DNA of 64,000 nt, from contig NZ_NINW01000024.1 of NCBI RefSeq assembly GCF_002188465.1, forward strand, positions 186,001-250,000. The letters are read 5' to 3'. The position numbers and the translations under genes are program-made. This document shows, piece after piece, positions 8,798-19,058 of this stretch. Under the pieces are notes generated by a model. The model did not search any database and was not told the origin of the DNA. It saw only the letters and a program-made list of their open reading frames with translations. Origin of the DNA: Pigmentiphaga sp. NML080357 (GTDB lineage: Bacteria; Pseudomonadota; Gammaproteobacteria; Burkholderiales; Burkholderiaceae_B). The number at the start of each line of letters is the position of its first letter. The first letter of the stretch is position 1.

Positions 8798-8799
8798 GT
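8786..8799. promoter_or_regulatory. Candidate TetR operator (perfect palindrome)
   Basis: ACCTTATATAAGGT is its own reverse complement over 14 bases. It lies between the divergent TetR and hydrolase genes and covers the hydrolase -10 box. Size and position fit a TetR operator; the link to this TetR is inferred from location. Confidence 0.6.
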
Positions 8800-8848
8800 A
8801 TCATTATCATGAGATGTCCAGACGAAGGACGTTGTTGGAGGAGGCAGG

Positions 8849-9682
8849 GTGGAAGCCATCGTCGAAGACCCCGAATCGCTTGCGGCCTTGCATGCGGTTT
8901 CGTGCGGCGGCAGGAGCATGGCATGGCGGCAGTGGGGCAGCGGGCCGGTGCTCGTTCTGGTCCACGGCACCGGCGGATCCTGGACGCACTGGATGCGCAA
9001 CGTGCTGCCTCTTGCCCGGCACTTCACCGTGCTGGCGCCCGACCTGCCCGGGCATGGCGATTCCGAGCTTCCCGAGGGCGAGGTGTCCTGCCGGCGCTTT
9101 GCCACGCTGTTGTGGGAAGGCATCGACCAGTTGGCCGGACCGGATGCAACCATCGCCGTGGCCGGATTCTCGCTGGGGTCCGTGCTTGCCGAAAGCATGG
9201 CTCTGCAACGGCCGAGGCGCGTGCGGCAGGTACTGCTGCTGCGAGGCAGCTTCGCGCCCGCCGTGCCCAAGCCGCCTGAGCTGCTGCGCTGGCGGGGCAT
9301 CGCCGATCCCGCGGAGCGGGCGCGCATCCATCGGCACAACCTGGCCGTATCGATGTTCGGGAATCCCGGTCGTATCGACGACGAAGCGGTGGCGATACAA
9401 GCTCGCAATGTCGAGCGGTGCCGGCTGGACGCCAGGCCGCTACTCGCCAGCCGCGAAGTGGAGGCCTTCGCCACGCTGGGCTGCGCCGTTCACGGCATTG
9501 CCGGCGAACTGGACGTCTACGGCGGCGGTAATGTGGAGGCTCAAGGCCGCGCATTGCGCCAGACCCTGCCGCAGGCCTCCTTCGACCTGGTGCCCGGGGC
9601 GGGGCATTGGGCGGTCTACGAGGCGGCCGAACAGGTCAACGCGATGATGGTGAATGCCCTGATGCGCAATCCATGGGGATGA
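8849..9682 (+). CDS. Alpha/beta hydrolase
   Basis: About 277 residues, single-domain alpha/beta hydrolase with oxyanion-loop motif LVHGTGGSWTHW near residue 37. The catalytic triad can be placed: S108 in GFSLGS, D222 in GELDVY, H253 in GAGHW. No signal peptide. The start is a GTG preceded by a strong GGAGGAGG at 8837-8844. It may cleave an ester, lactone or C-C bond of a catabolic intermediate. The divergent TetR and the following Bug receptor suggest a small inducible uptake-and-degradation module. Confidence 0.88.
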   Translation: MEAIVEDPESLAALHAVSCGGRSMAWRQWGSGPVLVLVHGTGGSWTHWMRNVLPLARHFTVLAPDLPGHGDSELPEGEVSCRRFATLLWEGIDQLAGPDATIAVAGFSLGSVLAESMALQRPRRVRQVLLLRGSFAPAVPKPPELLRWRGIADPAERARIHRHNLAVSMFGNPGRIDDEAVAIQARNVERCRLDARPLLASREVEAFATLGCAVHGIAGELDVYGGGNVEAQGRALRQTLPQASFDLVPGAGHWAVYEAAEQVNAMMVNALMRNPWG

Positions 9683-9777
9683 TTCATCATGAAGCATGTT
9701 CAAATTTGAGCTTGATCAAAATAAAGACGGCCCGGAGGCAATCCGCGACACGGGCCGCGAGCTTTCCAAAGGAGATA

Positions 9778-10752
9778 ATGGTGAAGACAAGCATCCTGGC
9801 CGCCGTGGCGGCCGCGGTGGCGCTGGCCGCTTCCGGTGCGCAGGCGCAGAACGACTTTCCCAGCAAGCCGGTACGCATGATCGTCTCGTTTCCGCCGGGC
9901 GGAAGCACGGACCTGATCGCGCGGGTCATGGCGCCCGTCATGTCCAAGAACCTCGGGCAGCAGGTCGTGGTGGAGAACAAGGGCGGAGCCGGCGGCAACA
10001 TCGGCGTCGAGGCCGTGGCCAGAGCCGCGCCCGACGGTTACACCATGGTCCTGAGCGGCGCGGGTGCGCTCGGCATCAACAGCGTGCTGTACCGTAATTT
10101 GCCGTTCGACCCGGTCAAGGACCTGGCCCCGGTCAGCCTGGTGGCAACGTCGCCCTTCGTGCTCGTGGGACCGGCGAATTCCCCGTACAAAGACGTCAAG
10201 GCGTTGCTTGCCGACGCCAAGGCGTCGCCGGGCAAGCTGTCGCTGGGGCACGGCGGGCAGGGCACTGTCATGCACCTGGCCAGCGAGCTCTTCAACCAGC
10301 TGGGCAACGTCAAGACCGTGCTGGTGCCCTACAAAGGCACCGGGCCGGCAACCACCGACGCCATGGCCGGCCAGATCCCTCTGGCGATGAGCGATACCCC
10401 CAGCTCCGTCCCTTACGTCAAGGAAGGCCGCTTGAAGGCGTTCGCCGTCACCACCAGCGAGCGTTCCTCTTCGCTGCCGGACGTGCCGACGCTGGAGGAG
10501 GCTGGCATCAAGGGCTACGAGGCCATGGGCTGGTTCGGCATCGCGGTGCCGGCAGGGACCCCGGAGCCCATCATCAAGCGGCTGAACGAGGCGGTATCGG
10601 CGGCGCTGAACGATCCGGCGGTGATCGAGCGGGTGCGCGCGGCGGGGGCCGATCCGAAGCCGACGTCGCCCGATGGCCTGCGCAAGCTGATCGCGACCGA
10701 CATCGCCAAGTGGGGCAACATCGTCAAGCAGGTGGGCTTGAACCTGAATTAA
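9778..10752 (+). CDS. Bug/TctC family periplasmic solute receptor (second of six)
   Basis: About 324 residues with a cleavable signal peptide (hydrophobic Ala/Val core, cleavage near AQA-Q at residue 22). The mature start NDFPSKPVRMIVSFPPGGSTD and APDGYTMV near residue 83 are Bug signatures. Start at 9778 with a strong AAAGGAGA upstream. It lies 95 bases downstream of the alpha/beta hydrolase and 17 bases upstream of a LysR gene, so it may be co-transcribed with both. The ligand is unknown, probably a carboxylate. Confidence 0.93.
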   Translation: MVKTSILAAVAAAVALAASGAQAQNDFPSKPVRMIVSFPPGGSTDLIARVMAPVMSKNLGQQVVVENKGGAGGNIGVEAVARAAPDGYTMVLSGAGALGINSVLYRNLPFDPVKDLAPVSLVATSPFVLVGPANSPYKDVKALLADAKASPGKLSLGHGGQGTVMHLASELFNQLGNVKTVLVPYKGTGPATTDAMAGQIPLAMSDTPSSVPYVKEGRLKAFAVTTSERSSSLPDVPTLEEAGIKGYEAMGWFGIAVPAGTPEPIIKRLNEAVSAALNDPAVIERVRAAGADPKPTSPDGLRKLIATDIAKWGNIVKQVGLNLN

Positions 10753-10769
10753 CGTGAAATAATTGGCGC

Positions 10770-11675
10770 ATGAATATTTCTCTGCGCCAATTGAGAGCCT
10801 TCCTGGGCGTGGCGGCATCGGGCAATTTCACCCGCACCGCCCAGCGGCTGCACCTGAGCCAGGCGGGACTGAGCGCCACCATACGCGAACTCGAGTCCCA
10901 GCTCAACACGCGCCTGTTCGAGCGTACGACCCGGGCGGTGGTGCTGACCGAGGCGGGCAGGGCCTTCCTCCCTTCGGCCGAAATGGTCGAACGAGAACTG
11001 ACCGCCGCCGCGGCGCGATTGAAGGAAATGGGGCGGCAAGAAGGCGCGGCGCTGCGGCTGGCATTCACGCCGCTCATGGCCGCCAATGTCGTGCCCGAAA
11101 CGCTCAGGCGCTTCCACGCCGAGCATCCCGACGTGGAGATCGAGGTCATCGCCGGCAGCCCGCTCGAAATCCAGCAGCTGGCCGAGACGGGCGAGATCGA
11201 TGCGGCCTTCGGCGCATTTTTTTCCAAGGTGTCCGGTTTGGCGCGCAAGCCCCTGGCCTCGTCGGGCCTGCTGGCCGTCTACGCGGCCGGGCGCTTCCGG
11301 CCCGTCCCTTCCGGGGCCGGCATGGACGACACCACCTGGGAGATGCTGCGCGGCCAGCCGTACGTCGCGCTGACGGACGACAGTCCGATCCAGCAACTGG
11401 CCGAAGAGGCCCTGTACAAGCACCAGATCGACATCGGGCCGCGCATGACCGTCCAGCATCTCGATACGGCGCTGGGCATGGCCGAGCAGGGCTTCGGCAT
11501 CGCCATCATTCCGGCTTTCTCGCAAAGCGCGTGCGCGCGCTATGCGGTCGAGTTCCGCCGCATCAGCCCGGCGGTTCCCTTCGATTTCAGCTATGTCATG
11601 CGGGCCGGCGCGCCGCATCCGGACACGCTGGCCCGCTTCGCCGCCATCTTCAAGGCGGTCATGGAACGGAAATGA
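10770..11675 (+). CDS. LysR family transcriptional regulator
   Basis: About 301 residues. The N-terminal winged helix-turn-helix (residues 2-60) is typical: ISLRQLRAFLGVAASGNFTR and QAGLSATIRELESQLNTRLF. An effector-binding domain of two alpha/beta lobes follows from about residue 90. The gene starts 17 bases after the Bug receptor on the same strand and is convergent with the monooxygenase gene. Its likely target is the local Bug/hydrolase group, but LysR targets are normally divergent and this one has no divergent neighbour, so the target is uncertain. Confidence 0.92.
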   Translation: MNISLRQLRAFLGVAASGNFTRTAQRLHLSQAGLSATIRELESQLNTRLFERTTRAVVLTEAGRAFLPSAEMVERELTAAAARLKEMGRQEGAALRLAFTPLMAANVVPETLRRFHAEHPDVEIEVIAGSPLEIQQLAETGEIDAAFGAFFSKVSGLARKPLASSGLLAVYAAGRFRPVPSGAGMDDTTWEMLRGQPYVALTDDSPIQQLAEEALYKHQIDIGPRMTVQHLDTALGMAEQGFGIAIIPAFSQSACARYAVEFRRISPAVPFDFSYVMRAGAPHPDTLARFAAIFKAVMERK

Positions 11676-11687
11676 CCGCCACGGGCG

Positions 11688-12875
11688 TCAAACCGGCACC
11701 GTCTCCACATCGTAGGTGAACAGCCATTCGTACCGTTCCTTGACGCGGTCCTCGCGCCATTCGCGGTTCACATATGCGGCGGCGCCTTCGGCGTGCGCGA
11801 GCTCCCGATTGTGGAAGCGCTGCGCGTTGGCGTTCGAGCCGTTGATGACGCCGGCGGTGCGTTCCTTGCGGGCATCCTCGTAGCGCTGCAGGGCGTGTTC
11901 CGGGTCGTCGGCATAGGCGCGCAGCGCCCGTGCCAGTATGTAGCCATCTTCGAGCGCCATGCCGGCTCCCTGGGCCAGGAAGGGCAGGGTCGGGTGGCAG
12001 GCGTCGCCCAGCAGCGATACACGGCCGCGGCGCCATGTCTGCATCGGATCGCGCACCATCAACGCCCATTTGTAGGGTACGTCTATGGTCCGCACCAGGG
12101 TGTGCACGTCCTCGTTCCAGCCCTTCAGGTCGGCCAGGCATTCTTCCGTGGTGCCGCGCTCGGTCCAGGACTCGACCTGCCAATCCGAGCGCTCGACCGC
12201 CGCCACGAAATTGACCAGCTTGAACGCATGCAGCGGGTAGTGGATCACGTGCGCGCCCGGGCCCACCCAGTTCACGCCATAGGGCCGCCGCAGCCGCTCG
12301 GGCAGCTTGTCCGCCTCGATCACGCCGCGCCAGGCGACCAGCCCCGAGAACCGCGGACGGTCTGCGCCGAACAGCTGTTCCCTGACCTGGGAATGCACGC
12401 CGTCGGCGCCGATCAGCACGTCGCCTTCGAAGCTGCGGCCGTCGGCGGTATGGGCCACCACGCCGCCGGCATGCTGCTCGAAACGGACGAACCTGGCACC
12501 AAGTACCAGCGCGTCGGGATCCGCGCGTCGTACGCCGGCGGCAATCGCCTGGTGCAGGTCGGCGCGATGCGCGGTCAGATAGGGATAGCCGTAGAGCTCG
12601 CGCGAGACGTCGCCCAGATTGAAGAGCGTCCAGGTCTGGCCGGTGTTCCACAGGCGCACGATCTTGCCCTCGGGCTCGCAGGCCTGTTCCATGACGTCCC
12701 GTTCAAGGCCCAGTGCGTACAGTACGTGGACAGCGTTGGGCCCGAGCTGGATGCCCGCGCCCACCTCCTTGAGCACGGGAGCCTGTTCGAGGATGCGGAC
12801 CTGGAAGCCCTGCTGGAGAAGGGCCAGGCCAGCGGTGAGTCCGCCCAGTCCGGCGCCGGCGATGATGATGCGCAT
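11688..12875 (-). CDS. FAD-dependent aromatic hydroxylase (salicylate/3-hydroxybenzoate monooxygenase type)
   Basis: Class A flavoprotein monooxygenase, about 395 residues. FAD motif GAGLGG at 7-12 with E30 at the end of the second strand, the DG motif near residue 155 ([11 protein letters not shown]) and the GD motif near residue 287 (LLGDACHP). The general form resembles salicylate 1-hydroxylase and 3-hydroxybenzoate 6-hydroxylase, which use NAD(P)H and O2 on a phenolic acid; the exact substrate is not decidable here. It lies 4 bases downstream of a Bug receptor gene, which probably captures the aromatic substrate. Confidence 0.87.
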   Translation of the reverse strand: MRIIIAGAGLGGLTAGLALLQQGFQVRILEQAPVLKEVGAGIQLGPNAVHVLYALGLERDVMEQACEPEGKIVRLWNTGQTWTLFNLGDVSRELYGYPYLTAHRADLHQAIAAGVRRADPDALVLGARFVRFEQHAGGVVAHTADGRSFEGDVLIGADGVHSQVREQLFGADRPRFSGLVAWRGVIEADKLPERLRRPYGVNWVGPGAHVIHYPLHAFKLVNFVAAVERSDWQVESWTERGTTEECLADLKGWNEDVHTLVRTIDVPYKWALMVRDPMQTWRRGRVSLLGDACHPTLPFLAQGAGMALEDGYILARALRAYADDPEHALQRYEDARKERTAGVINGSNANAQRFHNRELAHAEGAAAYVNREWREDRVKERYEWLFTYDVETVPV

Positions 12876-12879
12876 AAGG

Positions 12880-13875
12880 TCAATCCAGTGAAGTGTTGGT
12901 GCGTTTGATCAGCTCGGCCCAGCGCCGCGTATCGCCGGCCAGGAACTGCTTGAACTCCGAGGGTGTGGTCTTGATCACCTCCTGGCCGCCCGCTTTCATC
13001 TGCTCGACCAGCTCGGGATCGTCCTGGGCCGCATGCAATGCGGCGTTGAGCTTGCGGACGACGTCGGCCGGCGTGCCGGCCGGCGCCACCAGGCCGGTCC
13101 ACGAATACGACTCGAAGTCGTGGCCGTAGATTTCGCGCACGGTCGGAACGTTGGGCATTTCGGGCGATCGCGCGGCGCCGGCCGTGGCCAGGACCTTGGC
13201 GCGGCCGGATTCGAGGTAGGGACGTACCACCGTGATCGTTTCCAGCGTCATGTCGATCTGTCCGCCCAGCATGTCGGCCAGTGCCGGCGCGCCGCCTTTG
13301 TAGGGCACGTGCAGGAGCTTTGCGCCCGACACTTCCTTGAACCATTCGCCGGTCAGGTGGTTGATCGAACCGTTGCCGGCCGAGCCGTAGGACACCTTGT
13401 GCGTGGCGGCGTAGGCGGTCAGGGCCTGCAGCGTGTCGGGCTCCAGGGAGGCGCGCACGACCAGCAGGATGGGGCTGCGCGCGACGAGGCCCACGTGTTC
13501 GAACGAGCTGATGGGCGAATAGGCCAGGTTGCGGTAGAGGCCGGGGGCCACGCCCAGACTGCTCGTGCTCGCCCATAGCAGCGTATGGCCATCGGGCTTG
13601 GCGCGCGCCACGTAGGCCGAGCCGACGGTTCCTCCCGCTCCCGCGCGATTCTCGACCACGACCGGCTGGCCCAGTTGCCGCGAGAGCGTCTTGCCCACCA
13701 GCCGGGCCGTGGTATCGGTCGGCCCGCCGGGTGGGAAGGGCACGACGATGGTGACGGGAGAGGTGGGGAATTCGGCGGCGTGGGCGGCGCCGGCGGCCGC
13801 CAGCGCGGCGGCGGCGAGGATGCCCAGGCAGATGCGGCGCGATGGGGCCGCCGTCTTGCCGGCAGGTACGTTCAT
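12880..13875 (-). CDS. Bug/TctC family periplasmic solute receptor (third of six)
   Basis: About 331 residues from the ATG at 13875, which has AGAGGGGA upstream; an in-frame ATG at 13908 has no such support. A basic start ([13 protein letters not shown]) and an Ala-rich core ending AHA-A give a signal peptide of about 33 residues. Mature signatures are [19 protein letters not shown] and [12 protein letters not shown]. It sits directly ahead of the aromatic hydroxylase gene in one transcription unit, so an aromatic acid is the likely ligand. Confidence 0.92.
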   Translation of the reverse strand: MNVPAGKTAAPSRRICLGILAAAALAAAGAAHAAEFPTSPVTIVVPFPPGGPTDTTARLVGKTLSRQLGQPVVVENRAGAGGTVGSAYVARAKPDGHTLLWASTSSLGVAPGLYRNLAYSPISSFEHVGLVARSPILLVVRASLEPDTLQALTAYAATHKVSYGSAGNGSINHLTGEWFKEVSGAKLLHVPYKGGAPALADMLGGQIDMTLETITVVRPYLESGRAKVLATAGAARSPEMPNVPTVREIYGHDFESYSWTGLVAPAGTPADVVRKLNAALHAAQDDPELVEQMKAGGQEVIKTTPSEFKQFLAGDTRRWAELIKRTNTSLD

Positions 13876-14019
13876 CGGTGTCCCCTCTGATTGTATGTCG
13901 AGGGGCACTATAGGATGAAGCGCCGGGCTAGTTGAATCACATAATAATTATCGAATCACAACGGATTTCGATAGAAACGGCGCTGTTTGCGCCCCGTCGT
14001 GCACAGGGGCGCAAGTCGA

Positions 14020-14484
14020 TCAGGCCGAGCCTATCCTGCGGCTGCGCAGGTCGTCGACCACGGTACGCAAGAGGCTTCGCAGCGTCTTGATTTCCTTGGG
14101 GCTCAGGCTGCTGAAGGCATCTTCCTCGAGCTTGGCCATGTCGCGCGTGCCGGCCTCGACGACTTCGCGCCCCGCGGAGGTGAGCGTGATGCGCAGGATA
14201 CGGCGGTTGTTGCTGTCTTCCTTGCGTTCGAGCAGGCCGCGTTCCTCGAGCGTCGCCAGGAGCTGCCCCATGGATTGCGGAGTCACGTAGAACCGGCGGG
14301 ACAGGTCGGCCGACGACAGGCCTTCCCGATGGGCCACCACGGAAAGCACGGTGAACTGGATGCCGGTGACCCCATAGGGCTTGAGGATGGCATCGCTGAA
14401 ATTGCGCAGGGGATGATGGACCTGGGAGACCAGGTAAGTGGTGCTCGGGCCGTTGAAGGGCTCGGCGAGGTGCTCGGTGGACAA
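14020..14484 (-). CDS. MarR family transcriptional regulator
   Basis: About 154 residues with the winged-helix MarR core: TGIQFTVLSVVAHREGLSSA, VTPQSMGQLLATLEERGLL and the wing EDSNNRRILRITLT near residue 90. It starts at a TTG preceded by GGAG with a 6-base spacer. It lies 144 bases upstream of the Bug receptor/hydroxylase pair on the same strand. MarR proteins often respond to phenolic acids, so control of that pair is a reasonable guess and not shown by a visible operator. Confidence 0.88.
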   Translation of the reverse strand: MSTEHLAEPFNGPSTTYLVSQVHHPLRNFSDAILKPYGVTGIQFTVLSVVAHREGLSSADLSRRFYVTPQSMGQLLATLEERGLLERKEDSNNRRILRITLTSAGREVVEAGTRDMAKLEEDAFSSLSPKEIKTLRSLLRTVVDDLRSRRIGSA

Positions 14485-14596
14485 GAATGGCTCCGTGGGA
14501 CGACAGGTTCCTGCCAGTGTAAGGCAGACTGATTCGTGCGAGCCAGCGGGAGTGCACCGAAGCCGGGCGGCTTCGATGCGACGGCGCGAACGACGC

Positions 14597-14878
14597 TTAC
14601 TTGACGTCGACGGCGTCTTTCAGCACTTTGGCCGCGCTGAAAGCGGGGGCCTTGCGGGCGGCGATCTGGATCGCTTCGCCGGTGCGGGGATTGCGGCCGG
14701 TCTTGGCGGCTTTTTCTTTCACCGAGAACTTTCCGACGCCAGGCAGCACGACCTCGTCGCCCTTGGCCAGCGAGTCGCGCAGCGCATCGCCCAGCGCGTC
14801 GACAAAAGCTTCGGAGACATTCTTGGGTTGTTGGGTGCGCTCGGCGAGAGCGTCGATCAGTTCTTTCTTGGTGCGCAT
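14597..14878 (-). CDS. HU family DNA-binding protein
   Basis: 93 residues, the usual HU length. It binds and bends DNA as a dimer and compacts the nucleoid. The HU/IHF signature lies near residues 50-68 (GKFSVKEKAAKTGRNPRTG), with the flexible beta-arm containing the intercalating Pro. A canonical AAGGAG lies 5 bases upstream of the ATG. Whether it is the HupB-type or another paralogue cannot be fixed from sequence alone. It is divergent from bioB across a 371-base gap. Confidence 0.95.
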   Translation of the reverse strand: MRTKKELIDALAERTQQPKNVSEAFVDALGDALRDSLAKGDEVVLPGVGKFSVKEKAAKTGRNPRTGEAIQIAARKAPAFSAAKVLKDAVDVK

Positions 14879-15249
14879 GCGTACTCCTTAAAAAATATTG
14901 GCAGACCGGCCTGAGCGGCTGGCCGCCTCTGCACAGAGCCGGCATTCAAGCAATCTTGGAGAAGAAATGCAAGTCCGGGGCGCGATTACATCATCTTGCG
15001 CGCCCGGGCGCGAGAGCATTCACTGCGGGCGCGCGTATCGCACCTTAACCGAAAAATCATGCGAAATTGCAACGGACGTAGACGGCATGTTGGCCGCGAC
15101 TTGATTCAAGATCTCGACGTAGGCAGCAAATTCGCCGATTTTTCCGGCAAAAAGCGGATTTTGAATATTTGATGATGCCGCGCCGCTTGCTTACCATGTG
15201 CGATTGACGCCGCTCGCCGGCCTCTCGATCCATCGTGAAGGAGTTCTCC
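14879..15249. other. Intergenic region between HU gene and bioB, 371 bases
   Basis: No convincing gene. The part next to bioB is AT-richer and holds a plausible bioB promoter, TTGATG then TACCAT with a 17-base spacer around 15170-15197 (weak). I saw no biotin-repressor palindrome. The HU ribosome site is at the left edge. Short frames here lack codon bias and ribosome sites. Confidence 0.4.
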
Positions 15250-16251
<1,002 letters not shown>

Positions 16252-16259
16252 GAAGCCTC

Positions 16260-16682
16260 ATGCCGCTCCTGCACCTGGCCCCGGGCGTCGCGATCGACGA
16301 GGACGAGATCGCGCTCACGATGATACGCGCCCAGGGCGCGGGCGGGCAGAACGTGAACAAGGTGTCGAGCGCCGTCCACCTGCGGTTCGACATCGGCGCG
16401 TCCTCGTTGCCCGAGGCATGGAAGCAGGCCTTGATGCAGAAGCACGACCGGCGCATTTCGAGCGCGGGTGTGGTGGTCATCAAGGCGCAGGCCTATCGCA
16501 GCCAGGAAAAGAACCGCGCGGATGCGCTGGAGCGCTTGCGGGCGCTGCTGGCTTCGGTAGCCGAGCCGCCCAAGCCGCGCAAGCCTACCAAGCCGACGAT
16601 AGGGTCGCAGCAGCGCCGCCTGCAGCGCAAGGTCCGGCATGGGCAGGTCAAGCGGCTGCGCGTCCGCGTGGACGACGAATAG
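16260..16682 (+). CDS. arfB: Alternative ribosome-rescue factor ArfB (YaeJ), peptidyl-tRNA hydrolase
   Basis: About 140 residues. Releases nascent chains from ribosomes stalled on non-stop mRNA. The catalytic GGQ is at residues 28-30 in RAQGAGGQNVNKVSS. The C-terminal basic tail (KPTIGSQQRRLQRKVRHG and following) matches the ArfB tail that enters the empty mRNA channel, which separates it from release factors 1 and 2. It starts 8 bases after the bioB stop and may be co-transcribed. Confidence 0.93.
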   Translation: MPLLHLAPGVAIDEDEIALTMIRAQGAGGQNVNKVSSAVHLRFDIGASSLPEAWKQALMQKHDRRISSAGVVVIKAQAYRSQEKNRADALERLRALLASVAEPPKPRKPTKPTIGSQQRRLQRKVRHGQVKRLRVRVDDE

Positions 16683-16693
16683 GCGAACCGGCC

Positions 16694-17254
16694 CTAGAGG
16701 CCGAGTTTCTTCCAGCCTTCATGGCCCAGGGCGCGCAGCGTTTCGATGTTCTGCTCGTAGATGCGCTCGGCTTCGGGGAATGCCTCGACCGCGCGGTCCA
16801 CGCTCGCCTCGCGCAACAGGTGCAGCGTGGGATAGGGGGAACGGTTGCTGTAGTTCTCGATGTCGTCCGGCTCGGTATCGGCGAACTGGTAGTCGGGATG
16901 AAAACTGGCCACCTGGATTTCGCCCGCCAGGCCCAGCGCTTCCACCGCGGCGTCGGCCTCGTCGAGGAAATCGTTGTAGGCATGGAAATCGGCCAGCGTC
17001 CAAGGGTGGATCAGCAGCAGCGTGTCCACCTGCTCGGGATCGCTCTGCGCGAGACTGCGCAAGGCTTCGGCCAGGTCCTCGAGCAGGGCGTCAGGATCGT
17101 GGGCCTGGCTGACCACGTAGCGGATCTGGCCCTTGACGTGGACGGCCTTGGCAAAAGGGCACAGGTTCAGGCCGATGACGGCCTTTTCCAGCCAGGCGCG
17201 CGTGGCGTCGATGGCGGCCTGGGGCGGGAGGGAGTCGGGCGGGGATACGAACAT
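16694..17254 (-). CDS. DUF1415 family protein
   Basis: About 186 residues, matching the DUF1415 family: an early NLCPFAK motif near residue 30, LLIHPWTLADFHAYNDFL in the middle and FHPDYQFAD near residue 138. Cytoplasmic; function unknown in the family. The Cys in LCPFA and the His/Asp residues of FHPDYQFAD are strongly conserved in what I recall of the family. It is convergent with arfB (11-base gap) and starts 8 bases after the end of the CDF transporter gene on the same strand, so the two may form an operon. Confidence 0.85.
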   Translation of the reverse strand: MFVSPPDSLPPQAAIDATRAWLEKAVIGLNLCPFAKAVHVKGQIRYVVSQAHDPDALLEDLAEALRSLAQSDPEQVDTLLLIHPWTLADFHAYNDFLDEADAAVEALGLAGEIQVASFHPDYQFADTEPDDIENYSNRSPYPTLHLLREASVDRAVEAFPEAERIYEQNIETLRALGHEGWKKLGL

Positions 17255-17262
17255 GATGAGAG

Positions 17263-18153
17263 TCAGCCTATGCGGACGTCGGGCGTAGCCACGGCCTGCT
17301 GTTCGGGTTCAAGGTGGATAACGATGGCGCTGCCTTCCACGTAGTCCTGGATGGCGGCTTCCAGCCGGTCGCAGATGGCATGCGCGGCGGCCACCGGCAT
17401 GTCGCCGGGCACGACGAGATTGAATTCGATGAACACCCGCGCGCCGGAACGCCGCGAGCGCAGCGTGTTGGCCTGCAACGCGCCCCCGCCCGCGTTGCGG
17501 ATGACCTGCCGTATGCCGTCGACGATTTCTACCGGCAGCGCCTCGTCCATGAGGCCGCCCACGGAATCGCGCATCAGCCGCCATCCCGACCAGAGGATGT
17601 GCAGCGCCACCAGCCCGGCGATGATGGCGTCCAGGCGCTGCCATCCCGTCAGGGCGACCAGCGCGACGCCTATCGCCACGCCGATCGAGGACACGACGTC
17701 GGTCCAGAGATGGCGGCCGTCGGCCACCAGCGCGGGCGAATGCCACCGGCGCCCATGGCGTATCAGCATGGCTCCCCACAGCCCATTGATGAGCGTGGCG
17801 GCCAGGTTGACGGCCGTGCCCAGCAGCGGCGTTTCCAAGGGGCGTGGATGCATGAAGCCCTCGTAGGCTTCGCGCAGGATGGTGAAAGCGGCAACCAGGA
17901 TCAGCGTGCTTTCCAGCACGGCGGACAGGTACTCGGCCTTGTTGTGGCCGTACGGATGGTTGGTGTCGGCCGGGATGGCGCTGACCGAAACGGCGATCAG
18001 CGTGATGACGGCGGTGGCGACGTTGACGATGCTTTCGAGGGCATCCGAATAGAGCGCGATACTGCCGGTGAGCAGATAGCCCACGTATTTCATGCCGAGG
18101 ACGACGATGCCGACGGCGATCGTCACCAGGCTGAACTGCGTGGCGCGGGTCAT
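17263..18153 (-). CDS. Cation diffusion facilitator transporter (CDF/FieF-like)
   Basis: About 296 residues, inner membrane, exports divalent metal (Zn, Fe, Co or similar) by proton antiport. Six predicted membrane segments in the first 200 residues. Metal-site residues appear in YSDALESIVN (Asp in helix 2), the conserved HPYGHNKAEYLS loop, and DGRHLWTDVVSS (His and Asp in helix 5). A cytoplasmic ferredoxin-like domain of about 90 residues follows. A Tyr rather than a His precedes the helix-2 SD, so the exact metal is unclear. Confidence 0.92.
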   Translation of the reverse strand: MTRATQFSLVTIAVGIVVLGMKYVGYLLTGSIALYSDALESIVNVATAVITLIAVSVSAIPADTNHPYGHNKAEYLSAVLESTLILVAAFTILREAYEGFMHPRPLETPLLGTAVNLAATLINGLWGAMLIRHGRRWHSPALVADGRHLWTDVVSSIGVAIGVALVALTGWQRLDAIIAGLVALHILWSGWRLMRDSVGGLMDEALPVEIVDGIRQVIRNAGGGALQANTLRSRRSGARVFIEFNLVVPGDMPVAAAHAICDRLEAAIQDYVEGSAIVIHLEPEQQAVATPDVRIG

Positions 18154-18270
18154 GGGAACGTCTTCTCCCCGTGGGGAGCGGCGGGATGGAGCATGGAATC
18201 GGAGGCGGGTGGGCGGATTCCGGCATTCTAGGCCCTGTCCGCCCCGATTGCATGCCCGATGTCCGGTGGC

Positions 18271-18969
18271 TCAACGCCCCCCGAGGCCCGGCACGAGGCC
18301 GCGCAGATCGGGAATCTGGAAAGACCCTCCGGGAAGCTCGAAACGCGAAGCCTGGGGGGCGCGGTCGTCCAGGGCTTCAACCCGGAAGCGGTCGCCGAAG
18401 CGCAGCAGGCCGAGCCGATCGTTCTGCAGCCGCCGCGCCAGGTCGTCCGCGCCGGCGGGCAGCAGCGTTCCGGCCAGCGCCGCCAGGCTCCTCCCCAGCT
18501 TGAGGGCGGCGGCCGTGAGTTCGCTCGCGGCGGGTTCGGAGGTCAGGACCAGCTCTTCCGTGCGCCGGCGTCGCTGGCCGTCTTCATAGGTCAGGACGTA
18601 CACTGTCCCGCCGAGTCCGGCGACGGTTTCGCGCCGGCTCGTCGGTTGCAGCGAAACGATGGCGCTGACTTGTTCCAGCGCGGCGGTGGGGCTGGGCATC
18701 AGGCTGCCCGCCATGCGCATCAGGTCGGCGGCTTCCATGACGACCTGCTGCCCATTGACCCGGGTCACCGCATAGATTTTTTCCCCGCGGGCTAGCAGGT
18801 AGCCGTTGGGGCTCTGGGGCGATGCGGCACGAAGGTTGTCGCCGGCGTATTCCACCGAAGCCGAGAAGGGCCGGCCCCGGTCGTCCAGGCCCGCCAGCTT
18901 GGCGGTGCCGGCCGCATGGGCGACGAGGGGCAGGCAGAACAGTGCCGCGGCGGCGATACGTAACATCAT
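18271..18969 (-). CDS. Exported protein of unknown function
   Basis: About 232 residues. A clear signal peptide (MLRIAAAALFCLPLVAHA-A) indicates export. The mature part opens with GTAKLAGLDDRGRPF and holds VYVLTYEDGQ near residue 130, with no domain I recognise. I take the ATG at 18969 because GGAG lies 9 bases upstream; an ATG at 18984 is in frame. It lies between the CDF transporter and carbonic anhydrase genes on the same strand. Possible outer-membrane or periplasmic role, unproven. Confidence 0.7.
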   Translation of the reverse strand: MMLRIAAAALFCLPLVAHAAGTAKLAGLDDRGRPFSASVEYAGDNLRAASPQSPNGYLLARGEKIYAVTRVNGQQVVMEAADLMRMAGSLMPSPTAALEQVSAIVSLQPTSRRETVAGLGGTVYVLTYEDGQRRRRTEELVLTSEPAASELTAAALKLGRSLAALAGTLLPAGADDLARRLQNDRLGLLRFGDRFRVEALDDRAPQASRFELPGGSFQIPDLRGLVPGLGGR

Positions 18970-19058
18970 GATGCGTGGCTCCATGCGCGTCGGCGGTGCT
19001 CAAAGCGTTTCGACCGCCGGGGCCGGATGACGTTGCGTAAAAGTTGTTGCGCCGAGGA

